21,119 nucleotides of DNA from Bacteroidales bacterium. GTDB taxonomy: Bacteria; Bacteroidota; Bacteroidia; Bacteroidales; Muribaculaceae. The notes under the pieces were generated by a model. That model saw only the letters and a list, made by a program, of their open reading frames with translations. It did no database searches and was not told where the DNA came from. Within the stretch, counting starts at the first letter, position 1; every line of letters begins with the position of its first letter. Location of the stretch: contig DXYS01000056.1 in NCBI GenBank assembly GCA_019415705.1, forward strand, positions 1 through 21,119, in the 5' to 3' direction. Below, one piece after another: positions 6,472-14,177 of this stretch. Made by a program: the position numbers and the translations under genes.

Positions 6472-8664
6472 ATGAAAAATATTTTGCTATCAGCCTTTTT
6501 TGCAGCGGCGTGTTTTGCGACGGCTGCGGCTACGGAGCCGGTCTATCTTGATGAGACGCGGCCGATTGACGAGCGTGTCGAGGACGCGCTGTCAAGGATG
6601 ACGCTTGACGAGAAAATCGCCATGCTGCATGCACAGTCAAAGTTTTCGTCGGCGGGTGTGCCGCGTCTCGGCATCCCGGAGATATGGACCACAGACGGTC
6701 CGCACGGCATCCGTCCCGAGGTGCTGTGGGACGAGTGGCGTCAGGCTGGGTGGACTAATGACTCATGCACCGCATTTCCTGCGCTAACCTGTCTCGCCGC
6801 CACATGGTCGCCTGACATGGCGTCGCTCTACGGGCGCAGCATCGGCGAGGAGGCACGTTACCGCAAGAAAGACATGCTCCTCGGGCCCGGTGTCAACATA
6901 TACCGCACGCCGCTCAACGGCCGCAACTTCGAGTACATGGGCGAAGACCCGTATCTCGCCTCTAAGATGGTGGTGCCTTATATCCGAGGCGTGCAGAGCA
7001 ACGGTGTGGCGGCCTGTGTCAAGCATTTCGCGCTCAACAATCATGAGGTCAACCGTCACACCACCAATGCCGTAGTCGATGACCGCACGCTCTACGAAAT
7101 CTATCTGCCGGCTTTCAGAGCTGCGGTCGAGGACGGAGGAGCGTGGGCCGTGATGGGCAGCTACAATCTTTACAAAGGCATACATGCGAGCCATAACCGC
7201 CATCTGCTCAATGATATATTGAAAGGCGAATGGGGCTTTGACGGCGTGGTCGTGTCAGACTGGGGCGGCGCGCACGATACTGACGAGGCCATCGCGGGCG
7301 GTCTGGACATAGAGTTCGGCACGGGCGCTGAATATGATAATTATTATCTCGCCAAGCCATATCTCGACCGCATCAAAGACGGCCGTGCCGGCACGGCCGA
7401 GCTTGACGACAAGGTGCGCCGCATACTGCGCCTTGCTTTCCGCACCAATATGAACACGCGGCGGCCGTTCGGCGCGCTGTGTTCGCCCGAGCATGTCGCC
7501 GCGGCCCGACGCATAGGCGAGGAGGGCATTGTGCTGCTTAAAAACGAAGGCGGTGTGCTGCCTGTTGATACCGAGCGCGTTAAGAAAATCGCGGTTATCG
7601 GCGAGAACGCCGTCAAGATGATGACGGTCGGCGGCGGCAGTTCGTCGCTGAAAGCCAAATATGAAATTTCGCCCTTGGAGGGTATTCGCCGACGCTTTGG
7701 CGACAAGGCCGAGGTGGTCTATGCCCGCGGCTATGTCGGCGATACGTCGGGTGAGGCTGACGGTGTCACGACCGGCCAGAATCTAAAAGACAGCCGCACG
7801 GCTGCCGAACTCGTCGATGAGGCCGTAAAAGCGGCCGCGGCGGCTGATGTCGTGATTTTTGTCGGAGGTCTCAACAAATCGCCGCATCAGGACTGTGAGG
7901 ACACCGACCGCGCGGGTCTCGGACTGCCTTACGGGCAGGACGAGCTGATTGCCGCGCTCGCCAAAGCCAATAAAAACTTCGTGGCGATCAGCATTTCGGG
8001 CAATGCCGTGGCGATGCCTTGGATAAAGAGTGTGCCGGCTGTCGTGCAGGCATGGTATCTCGGCTCGGAGTGCGGCAACGCGCTTGCCTCAGTCCTGTCG
8101 GGCGATGTCAATCCGTCGGGCAAGCTGCCTATGACTTTCCCGGTGGCGCTGACCGATGTCGGCGCCCACAGCGAGGGCGAATATCCCGGCACGCCGCGCG
8201 CCGACGGCTCGAATATTGTGGACTGCAACTATGGCGAAGGCATATTTGTGGGCTATCGCCGCGATATCAAGCCTTTGTTTGCTTTTGGTCACGGACTGAG
8301 TTACACGACGTTTGATTACGGTAAGCCCGAGGTCAGTGACACTCGGATGACAGCCGACGGCAGCATAAAGGTCACGGTGCCCGTCACCAATACCGGCAAA
8401 CGTCCCGGCGCCGAGGTCGTGCAGCTCTATATCAGCGACATCAAATCGTCGCTGCCCCGTCCGAACAAAGAACTTAAAGACTTCCGCAAGGTGACGCTTG
8501 AGCCGGGCGAGACCGTCGAGGTCGAGTTTGAGATTACTTCTAACAAGCTTGCCTATTTTGACGACCGGCGCCACGAGTGGGTGGCCGAGCCCGGCGAGTT
8601 CCGTGCCCTCATCGGCTCCTCCTCAGCCGACATCCGCCGCACGGTAGGTTTCGAGTTAAGATAG
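6472..8664 (+). CDS. GH3 family exported beta-glucosidase (possibly beta-xylosidase)
   Basis: A 730-residue glycosidase removing terminal beta-linked sugars from oligosaccharides, probably in the periplasm. It starts with a signal peptide (MKNILLSAFF..., ending near ATAAA). Residue numbers are from ATG 6472. The GH3 N-terminal barrel contains KHFALNNHE (184-192) and VVVSDWGG with nucleophile Asp263. The second alpha/beta domain contains CEDTDRAGLGLP, where Glu476 aligns with the acid/base Glu of EGxDR motifs. A fibronectin III-like domain follows (about 632-690, with NTGKRPGAEVVQLY). There is no PA14 insertion. An in-frame ATG at 6385 would add 29 residues lying across the repeat and promoter, so it is rejected. 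The neighbours are the divergent coaX operon and the GH97 gene. The exact sugar cannot be read from the sequence. Confidence 0.9.
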   Translation: MKNILLSAFFAAACFATAAATEPVYLDETRPIDERVEDALSRMTLDEKIAMLHAQSKFSSAGVPRLGIPEIWTTDGPHGIRPEVLWDEWRQAGWTNDSCTAFPALTCLAATWSPDMASLYGRSIGEEARYRKKDMLLGPGVNIYRTPLNGRNFEYMGEDPYLASKMVVPYIRGVQSNGVAACVKHFALNNHEVNRHTTNAVVDDRTLYEIYLPAFRAAVEDGGAWAVMGSYNLYKGIHASHNRHLLNDILKGEWGFDGVVVSDWGGAHDTDEAIAGGLDIEFGTGAEYDNYYLAKPYLDRIKDGRAGTAELDDKVRRILRLAFRTNMNTRRPFGALCSPEHVAAARRIGEEGIVLLKNEGGVLPVDTERVKKIAVIGENAVKMMTVGGGSSSLKAKYEISPLEGIRRRFGDKAEVVYARGYVGDTSGEADGVTTGQNLKDSRTAAELVDEAVKAAAAADVVIFVGGLNKSPHQDCEDTDRAGLGLPYGQDELIAALAKANKNFVAISISGNAVAMPWIKSVPAVVQAWYLGSECGNALASVLSGDVNPSGKLPMTFPVALTDVGAHSEGEYPGTPRADGSNIVDCNYGEGIFVGYRRDIKPLFAFGHGLSYTTFDYGKPEVSDTRMTADGSIKVTVPVTNTGKRPGAEVVQLYISDIKSSLPRPNKELKDFRKVTLEPGETVEVEFEITSNKLAYFDDRRHEWVAEPGEFRALIGSSSADIRRTVGFELR

Positions 8665-8729
8665 ATAAAATAGCTATTATAGCTAAGATAGGCCCTATAA
8701 GCCCCATAGGGCCCATATGGCCTATAGGC
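8658..8729. repeat. Degenerate 9-bp tandem repeat, downstream copy, running over the GH3 stop codon
   Basis: Eight consecutive 9-base units all have ATA at positions 4-6: AAGATAGAT, AAAATAGCT, ATTATAGCT, AAGATAGGC, CCTATAAGC, CCCATAGGG, CCCATATGG, CCTATAGGC. The first unit overlaps the GH3 stop codon (TAG at 8662-8664). The last three are near-palindromic. It resembles the array at 6352-6387, so the GH3 gene is bracketed by two related arrays. Confidence 0.75.
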
Positions 8730-8733
8730 AAAT

Positions 8734-8750
8734 TGCAAATAAAATTTGCA
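8734..8750. promoter_or_regulatory. Inverted repeat overlapping the GH97 promoter, possible operator
   Basis: TGCAAAT (8734-8740) and ATTTGCA (8744-8750) form a perfect 7-base inverted repeat with a 3-base AAA spacer. The right arm includes the TTTG that serves as the -33 box of the GH97 promoter. A protein bound here would touch the promoter directly, but no regulator gene is in the window, so operator function is inference. Confidence 0.4.
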
Positions 8751-8777
8751 TTTGCGCTCGACTTATTCGTATCTTTG
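8745..8777 (+). promoter_or_regulatory. Bacteroidetes-type promoter for the GH97 gene
   Basis: TATCTTTG at 8770-8777 fits TAnnTTTG exactly. TTTG at 8745-8748 is a perfect -33 box with a 21-base spacer; a second TTTG at 8751-8754 would give a 15-base spacer and fits less well. Transcription should begin near 8784, leaving an AT-rich leader of about 50 bases before the ATG at 8833. Confidence 0.65.
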
Positions 8778-8832
8778 CACTCAAATACAGATATATCATA
8801 CTTTTAAGCTAATTACTTAATTAATTTTTTTC

Positions 8833-10935
8833 ATGAAAAACTTTTTAGTATCAGCGCTTATGGCTGCCACTACGGCTGTGTCGTGTATGGCTGCCGAGAG
8901 CGTCACTTCGCCTGACGGCAAAATCAGCCTTAAATTTGACATCAGCGACACAGGCACACCCTGCTACGAAGTCTCTTACCGCGGGCAGTCACTTATCGGC
9001 CGCTCGGAGCTTGGCTTTGATGTCAAAGGCAGCACGGGTTTCAAATCGGGCATGACTCTCGTGTCGGCCGCCACGTCGTCGTCCGACTCTTACTGGACGC
9101 CGGTGTGGGGCGAGAACGACTCTATCCGTGACAACTACAACCAGCTGTATGTAAAGCTCGAGAATAAGAAGGCCAAGACCAAGATGGACATCGTCTTCCG
9201 TGTGTTTGACGACGGCGTGGGCTTCAGATACGTCTTCCCGCGACAGAGTCGCAAGTCACTCACTGTCACTGACGAGCTGACACAGTTTGCGATGCCCGGC
9301 GACATCACGGCGTGGTGGATCCCCGGCGACTATGACACACAGGAGTATGAATATACGCGTTCGCATCTGAGCGAAATCCGCGGCATCAACGAGAAGAACG
9401 GTCACACAGGCAACGTGTCGCAGACCTCGTTCTCTCCGACCGGCGTGCAGACTTCGCTCATGCTCAAGGCCAACGACTCGACATATCTCAATCTTCACGA
9501 GGCTGCTCTGATTGACTTCCCGGCGATGCACCTCAACTTAGACGACAAGACGATGGTGTTCACCTCATGGCTGACTCCCAACCGTGACGGCGACAAGGCC
9601 GTGGTCAAACTGCCCTTCGACACCCCGTGGCGTGTCATCATGATAGGTGACCGCGCTACCGATATCCTCGCCTCTAACCTCGTGCTCAACCTCAATGCCC
9701 CCACCGACTACACCGACACTTCTTGGATTAAGCCTGTCAAATATATGGGCGTATGGTGGGAGATGATTACCGGCAAGAGCTCGTGGGCTTACACTGACGC
9801 CGAGAACTTTGACCTCGCCACATTTGACTACTCCAAGGCCAAGCCCAACGGCAAGCACGGCGCAAACAACGAGAACGTCCGCCGCTATATAGACTTCGCC
9901 GCCGACAACGGTTTCGACCAGCTGCTTATCGAGGGTTGGAACATCGGCTGGGAAGACTGGTTCGGCAAGGAGAAAGACTTTGTCTTTGACTTCATTACCC
10001 CTTACCCCGACTTTGACATCAAGGCCCTCAACGACTACGCCCACTCAAAAGGCATCCGTCTGATGATGCATCACGAGACCTCCGGCTCGATTCCCAACTA
10101 CGAGCGCTGGATGGATAAGGCCTACGACCTGATGAATCAGTACGGCTATAACTCTGTCAAGAGCGGCTATGTCGGCAACATCCTCCCCAAAGGCGAGAAT
10201 CATTATAATCAGAACTCGGTCAACCACTATCTCAAGGCTGTCAAGAAAGCCGCCGACAAGCACATCATGGTCAACGGCCACGAGGCCGTACGTCCGACGG
10301 GTCTCTGCCGCACATATCCCAACCTTATCGGCAACGAGAGCGCCATGGGCACCGAGTACCGCAACATGTCGCCCGGCCATGTGACCATACTGCCGTTCAC
10401 ACGCCTCAAAGGCGGTCCGATGGACTTCACGCCCGGCATCTTCGAAATGGATATGAGCACCTTTGTCCCCGGCAGCACAGAGCATAAGAAAGCCACAGTC
10501 GCCAATCAGCTTGCGCTCTATCTGACGATGTACTCGCCTCTGCAGATGGCCGCCGACCTGCCCGAACACTATGCCGCCAAGCCCGATGCCTTCCAGTTTA
10601 TCAAGGATGTGCCCGTTGACTGGTCGAAATCAATCTATCTCGACGCCGAGCCGGGCGAGTTTATCGTCGTGGCCCGTCGTGACAAGAAATCCGACGACTG
10701 GTATGTGGGCGGAGTCACCAACGGCGATGCGCGCAACTATGAGCTCAAGCTCGACTTCCTCGAGCCGGGCGCAAAATATCAGGCCAAGCTCTATTTTGAC
10801 GGCGTCACGGCCGATTACGCCAAAAATCCCGCGAGCTACCTGATTACGACATTCGATGCAGACAGCACGACCGTCGTGCCCGTCCGCATGGCCCGCGGCG
10901 GCGGTTTTGCCCTCCAGCTCAAAAAAATCAACTGA
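8833..10935 (+). CDS. GH97 inverting alpha-glucosidase, SusB-like
   Basis: A 700-residue exported enzyme releasing glucose from alpha-glucans and maltooligosaccharides. The signal peptide covers about residues 1-20; Cys18 in AVSC could be a weak lipobox, so anchoring is open. The GH97 N-terminal beta-sandwich (about 22-290), catalytic barrel (about 300-580) and C-terminal beta domain (600-700) are in the usual order. Key residues are Glu415 in MMHHETSG, Glu484 in VNGHEA, Glu502 in GNESAMG and Glu508 in GTEYR. As I recall, SusB has Glu439 and Glu508 as bases, Glu526 as a Ca2+ ligand and Glu532 as acid; all four align at a constant offset of 24. That indicates the inverting, Ca2+-dependent alpha-glucosidase type rather than the retaining alpha-galactosidase type. 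No susC/susD lies beside it, unlike the classical sus locus. It has its own promoter and terminator. Confidence 0.93.
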   Translation: MKNFLVSALMAATTAVSCMAAESVTSPDGKISLKFDISDTGTPCYEVSYRGQSLIGRSELGFDVKGSTGFKSGMTLVSAATSSSDSYWTPVWGENDSIRDNYNQLYVKLENKKAKTKMDIVFRVFDDGVGFRYVFPRQSRKSLTVTDELTQFAMPGDITAWWIPGDYDTQEYEYTRSHLSEIRGINEKNGHTGNVSQTSFSPTGVQTSLMLKANDSTYLNLHEAALIDFPAMHLNLDDKTMVFTSWLTPNRDGDKAVVKLPFDTPWRVIMIGDRATDILASNLVLNLNAPTDYTDTSWIKPVKYMGVWWEMITGKSSWAYTDAENFDLATFDYSKAKPNGKHGANNENVRRYIDFAADNGFDQLLIEGWNIGWEDWFGKEKDFVFDFITPYPDFDIKALNDYAHSKGIRLMMHHETSGSIPNYERWMDKAYDLMNQYGYNSVKSGYVGNILPKGENHYNQNSVNHYLKAVKKAADKHIMVNGHEAVRPTGLCRTYPNLIGNESAMGTEYRNMSPGHVTILPFTRLKGGPMDFTPGIFEMDMSTFVPGSTEHKKATVANQLALYLTMYSPLQMAADLPEHYAAKPDAFQFIKDVPVDWSKSIYLDAEPGEFIVVARRDKKSDDWYVGGVTNGDARNYELKLDFLEPGAKYQAKLYFDGVTADYAKNPASYLITTFDADSTTVVPVRMARGGGFALQLKKIN

Positions 10936-10961
10936 TCGAAAAAAGTACCTTAGAGTACTTT
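10936..10961 (-). terminator. Possible minus-strand terminator after the GH2 gene
   Basis: On the minus strand, arms AAAGTAC and GTACTTT (10942-10948 with 10955-10961, 6-base loop) are followed by further T residues down to about 10936. The stem is short and not GC-rich, so it is weak alone. It lies beyond the stronger hairpin at 10967-11006, and the two may act together. Confidence 0.4.
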
Positions 10962-10966
10962 ACTTA

Positions 10967-11010
10967 TATACACGAGGCCGCGCTATTTGGCGCGGCCTCG
11001 TGTATATTTT
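10967..11010 (+). terminator. Strong intrinsic terminator between the convergent GH97 and GH2 genes
   Basis: A perfect 17-base stem (TATACACGAGGCCGCGC at 10967-10983 pairing with 10990-11006) closes a 6-base loop TATTTG and runs into a T-rich tail (ATTTT) on the plus strand. It begins 31 bases after the GH97 stop and ends 12 bases before the GH2 stop at 11019. The symmetric stem could also slow minus-strand transcripts, although that side lacks an immediate T run. Confidence 0.85.
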
Positions 11011-11018
11011 GTGGGTTG

Positions 11019-14000
11019 TCAGTCGAGGACGGTGGAAAGGATGATGCGGGGTGAGGCGCTTGAGCGGGCGTCGGCAGTGTTCCAGCCGACGGTGACTGTG
11101 GCCTCTTCGCCGGGCATCAGGGTGATGTAGTTGTCTGAATAAGTGACGGGGAGTATCTGGTCACCGTCATCGGCCACAAGGTTGAGACGGGCCATCACGA
11201 CGGGCTGCTGCGATGTGTTGGCTATCACCGCAGTGCCGGCGACAGAGCCGTCGGCAGCGGCACGGCCCACGGTCCATGAGCGGAGCACGGGCGCGGCAGG
11301 CTTGCGGTCGAGCAACGCGCGATAATTACCCTCCTCGCGGCCGCGCAGATAGACGTTGTGTGACAGCTCGCGGCCGTCGGCATCAGTGAGGCTCAGGCAG
11401 ACAAACTCGACGGGTGTCTGCTCGTCGAAGTCGGCCGGACGGCGCATCAGCGGCGTGGTCGTGTCCTCGGCCGGGCTGACTGCGGCGCTGCGCGTAGTGA
11501 GGAGTTTGCCGTCGATGTCATAGAGGCTGAGCTTGGCGGTGAGGTTGCGGCGGTCGCCGGCGCTGATATTGACTACCTCAATGGAGTCGGTGCGCTGATT
11601 CCACTGTATGTGCAGCGGCTCGCATGCTTTCTTGACGCCGAAGAAGCCGGCCGTCGGCTCGAGATAATAATCGTAGGTCTGCCATACCATTGATGGCTCG
11701 GCGGGATGGCTCATCCATATCAGCAGGCCCTGACGGTGAGGGCTTCGGGCCTCATACATGGCGCGATAGCCCTCATAATTGGTCAGCTGGGCGCGACGGG
11801 CAAACTGCTCGGCCGACTCTGACTCGCCGAGGGCCTTGGCGTTGAGTTTCATGAAGCTGTTGCCGTTCTGGGCGCCCCCGTAAGTGAAGTCGCGGTGTGC
11901 CCAAGCGAGGTCCAAAGGCCATGCGGCATCACGGCCGAGCGCGCGGAGTGTGCCCTCAGGGGTCATGACGTTAGGCATGCCGCGCTCGCTGTGCAGGCGG
12001 TCTATGCCGCTCTGCAGGTGGAAATATTCGGCGGGACGCAGCGCTCTGTAAGGACCAAAGCCGGAGACGACTCCTGCAGCCGAATGTGAGATATAGTGCA
12101 TGTCGGGATGGAGCTCGGCGACAGTGGCGCGCAGGGCGCTGTCAAGCGATGCCGGCGGATTGCCCTCGTTGCGGCCGCAATAGAGGGCGATAGACGGGTG
12201 ACGGCGTATGCGCTTGACATAGTCACGCGCGTTGTCGACAAACATCTCCTCGTTGTCAGGGTTGGGGCCGTCGCCGGGATTGGCGAGCCAGAAATCCTGC
12301 CATATCATCACTCCGTAACGGTCGCAGGCGTCATAAAACTCCTCGTCGGCTGTCTGGCCGACCCAGTTGCGGATAAGGGTGTAGTTCATGCGGGCGTGGT
12401 TGCCGACTGCGGCGTCATATTCGCGGCCGCGATAGGCGAGATTGTGCTCGGGGAAGCCCCAGTTGCCGCCCCGGCCTACGAATCGACGTCCGTTGACATA
12501 CATATTAAGTATGCCGTTGTCCTCGGTGTAAGTCATCTGACGTATGCCCGTGTTGAAGTCGGAGCGGTCAGACTCGCGGCCCTTGACTGTGGCGGTAAAT
12601 GACGACGGATAGAGCACCTGCGCGCCATAACCGGCAGGCCACCACAGAGCCATGCGACGGTCGGCGAGCTGCGTGAACTCCGCGGGCGAGAATGTCACAA
12701 CAGAGTCTGCGCCGGCTGCGAGTGTCACTTTGCGGCAGGCCTTGATGTCATCGCCGATGGTCAGACAGAGGTCGACGTCGACCCGGCGGCGCGAATTGTT
12801 GGTGACGACGACCGAGGCCGTGAGAGTGGCTGTGGTGTCAGGCAGTGCGAGGACAGTGCTGACCATCGGGTCGGCGAGCGCCACGGGGCCGCGCTCGGTC
12901 AGGCGCACGTCGTTCCAGATGCCTATGTTGCGGCCGCGCACGGTCGTAATCCAGTCCCAGCCCACGGAGGCGTGGAATGTAGGGTTGTCGGCGCCTAATT
13001 TGCCGCCGTTCTTGCCTGTGCTCGCAGTGGTCTTGGTGTGGGTCTCGCCGGGAGTAGCGGGTTTGTATATCCTGACGGCCAAGTGATTGACACCTTGCTT
13101 ATTGAGCAGCTTTGTGACATCAAACGAGCCGCGACGGAATGCGCCGTCGATGCGTCCGAGATGTGTGCCGTTGAGCCATACGTCGCCCTTCCAGTTGACA
13201 CCGTCAAACTCGAGGCTGCGCTGCGCGTCAGAGCGTCCGCGTGGAGTCTCAAATGTCGTATAGTACCAGAAATCCGTATCAAAGAAATTTTCGGAAATCT
13301 GCAGTTCATCCTGCATATGGTTAGGGTCAGGCACGGCGCCGTTGTCGATATATGATGTGAGGACGGTGCCGGGCACGGTGGCAATCATCCACGGCGCGGT
13401 GTCAATCTCGCCGGTCGAAAGCTCCTCACCCGTAGCCTCGGGAATCTCCCTTACGGGTTTAAGACGCCAGTCGCCACCGTCAAGTGAGCGGCTGTCGCGG
13501 ACGTGGGGCGTGACGGTGACACCGCGGCGGCCGATGGCCTTAAGAGAAGAAATGGCGTATGTTTTATCGGGCTTGCCCCACATGTCGATGCGCACGAAGC
13601 GGGCCTCGGGACGGCCTCCGAAACGCACTGTGTCAGCGAGCGCGTCGGCAAAGCCTTCGCGCCATTTGACGCCGTCATTTGAAAGAGCCACGCGGGCACG
13701 CTCGGGGCGGTCAATCCAGCCGGTCACGAGCATGTCCAATGCGGCCGGAGCACCGAAGTCGACCATCACCCACTGCTCGCCGCCGTGGAGGCTGCGCCAA
13801 TAGTTATCTTTATCGCCGCCGTTGGTCAGCCAAGTGGCTGTCTTGTCATAATCAGCCTGTGACGAAGCGAGCGCACGGCGACGGAAAGCCACATCGCGGT
13901 CGGCGCCCGTGCGGTCAGCGGTCACTGTCGGGGCAAAACATTCGTCTGGATTGCCGGGATAGACGCCTATGCCGCGGTTATACTGCTGAGCGACCGCCGT

Positions 14001-14054
14001 CGGCGCGCAAGCGAGCGCCAAAACCGCAGCCGCTAAGCTATTTACCAGTTTCAT
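11019..14054 (-). CDS. GH2 family exo-glycosidase with N-terminal discoidin domain (beta-mannosidase / exo-beta-glucosaminidase type)
   Basis: A 1011-residue exported enzyme. A signal peptide ends at about VAQ (residues 21-23). Residues about 50-175 resemble a discoidin/F5-8C carbohydrate-binding domain, with YWRSLHGGEQWVMVDFG (85-101) and ARVALSNDGVKW (120-131). The GH2 sugar-binding domain follows (about 195-385, with GDVWLNGTHLGRIDGAF and VGWDWITTVRGRNIGIW), then an Ig-like domain and the TIM barrel (about 510-800). The acid/base is Glu630 in YCGRNEG and the likely nucleophile is Glu690 in LHSERGMP. The GWDWI...RGRNIGIW pattern fits the GH2 branch holding exo-beta-D-glucosaminidases and mannosidases rather than LacZ-type beta-galactosidases. 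The last 200 residues look like beta-sandwich domains. It is convergent with GH97 and divergent from the following gene. The exact substrate is unresolved. Confidence 0.87.
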   Translation of the reverse strand: MKLVNSLAAAVLALACAPTAVAQQYNRGIGVYPGNPDECFAPTVTADRTGADRDVAFRRRALASSQADYDKTATWLTNGGDKDNYWRSLHGGEQWVMVDFGAPAALDMLVTGWIDRPERARVALSNDGVKWREGFADALADTVRFGGRPEARFVRIDMWGKPDKTYAISSLKAIGRRGVTVTPHVRDSRSLDGGDWRLKPVREIPEATGEELSTGEIDTAPWMIATVPGTVLTSYIDNGAVPDPNHMQDELQISENFFDTDFWYYTTFETPRGRSDAQRSLEFDGVNWKGDVWLNGTHLGRIDGAFRRGSFDVTKLLNKQGVNHLAVRIYKPATPGETHTKTTASTGKNGGKLGADNPTFHASVGWDWITTVRGRNIGIWNDVRLTERGPVALADPMVSTVLALPDTTATLTASVVVTNNSRRRVDVDLCLTIGDDIKACRKVTLAAGADSVVTFSPAEFTQLADRRMALWWPAGYGAQVLYPSSFTATVKGRESDRSDFNTGIRQMTYTEDNGILNMYVNGRRFVGRGGNWGFPEHNLAYRGREYDAAVGNHARMNYTLIRNWVGQTADEEFYDACDRYGVMIWQDFWLANPGDGPNPDNEEMFVDNARDYVKRIRRHPSIALYCGRNEGNPPASLDSALRATVAELHPDMHYISHSAAGVVSGFGPYRALRPAEYFHLQSGIDRLHSERGMPNVMTPEGTLRALGRDAAWPLDLAWAHRDFTYGGAQNGNSFMKLNAKALGESESAEQFARRAQLTNYEGYRAMYEARSPHRQGLLIWMSHPAEPSMVWQTYDYYLEPTAGFFGVKKACEPLHIQWNQRTDSIEVVNISAGDRRNLTAKLSLYDIDGKLLTTRSAAVSPAEDTTTPLMRRPADFDEQTPVEFVCLSLTDADGRELSHNVYLRGREEGNYRALLDRKPAAPVLRSWTVGRAAADGSVAGTAVIANTSQQPVVMARLNLVADDGDQILPVTYSDNYITLMPGEEATVTVGWNTADARSSASPRIILSTVLD

Positions 14055-14099
14055 AGTGAGTTATGTGATTTTAGGTATGTGATGAAGTTGATTGTTTCA

Positions 14100-14130
14100 C
14101 AAAGTTAATTTTTACATCAATAAAAACCAA
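14100..14130 (-). promoter_or_regulatory. Bacteroidetes-type promoter for the GH2 gene
   Basis: Read on the minus strand, TAACTTTG (14107-14100) fits TAnnTTTG exactly. TTGG (14130-14127) matches three of four bases of TTTG with a 19-base spacer. Transcription would start near 14093, about 40 bases before the GH2 ATG at 14054. Confidence 0.5.
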
Positions 14131-14140
14131 TTAATTTATG

Positions 14141-14148
14141 TAAATTTG
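14141..14148 (+). promoter_or_regulatory. Likely -7 box for the lipoprotein/LysM operon
   Basis: TAAATTTG fits TAnnTTTG and lies 29 bases before the ATG at 14178, as expected for a short leader. No good TTTG box is visible 19-21 bases upstream, so the promoter is weak by consensus or helped by a factor. It is arranged back to back with the GH2 promoter. Confidence 0.4.
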
Positions 14149-14177
14149 CAAAACTAACAGAATTGATATTCACTACA

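Noticed and set aside
8553..8738. Minus-strand open frame with a PYGPYGAYRAY-like tyrosine repeat protein
   Set aside because: It is simply the translation of the 9-bp intergenic tandem repeat plus the antisense end of the GH3 gene; no start context or homologue pattern.
14163..14177. TTG start giving a five-residue longer coiled-coil lipoprotein
   Set aside because: The ATG at 14178 sits directly at a normal signal peptide and is a stronger start codon.
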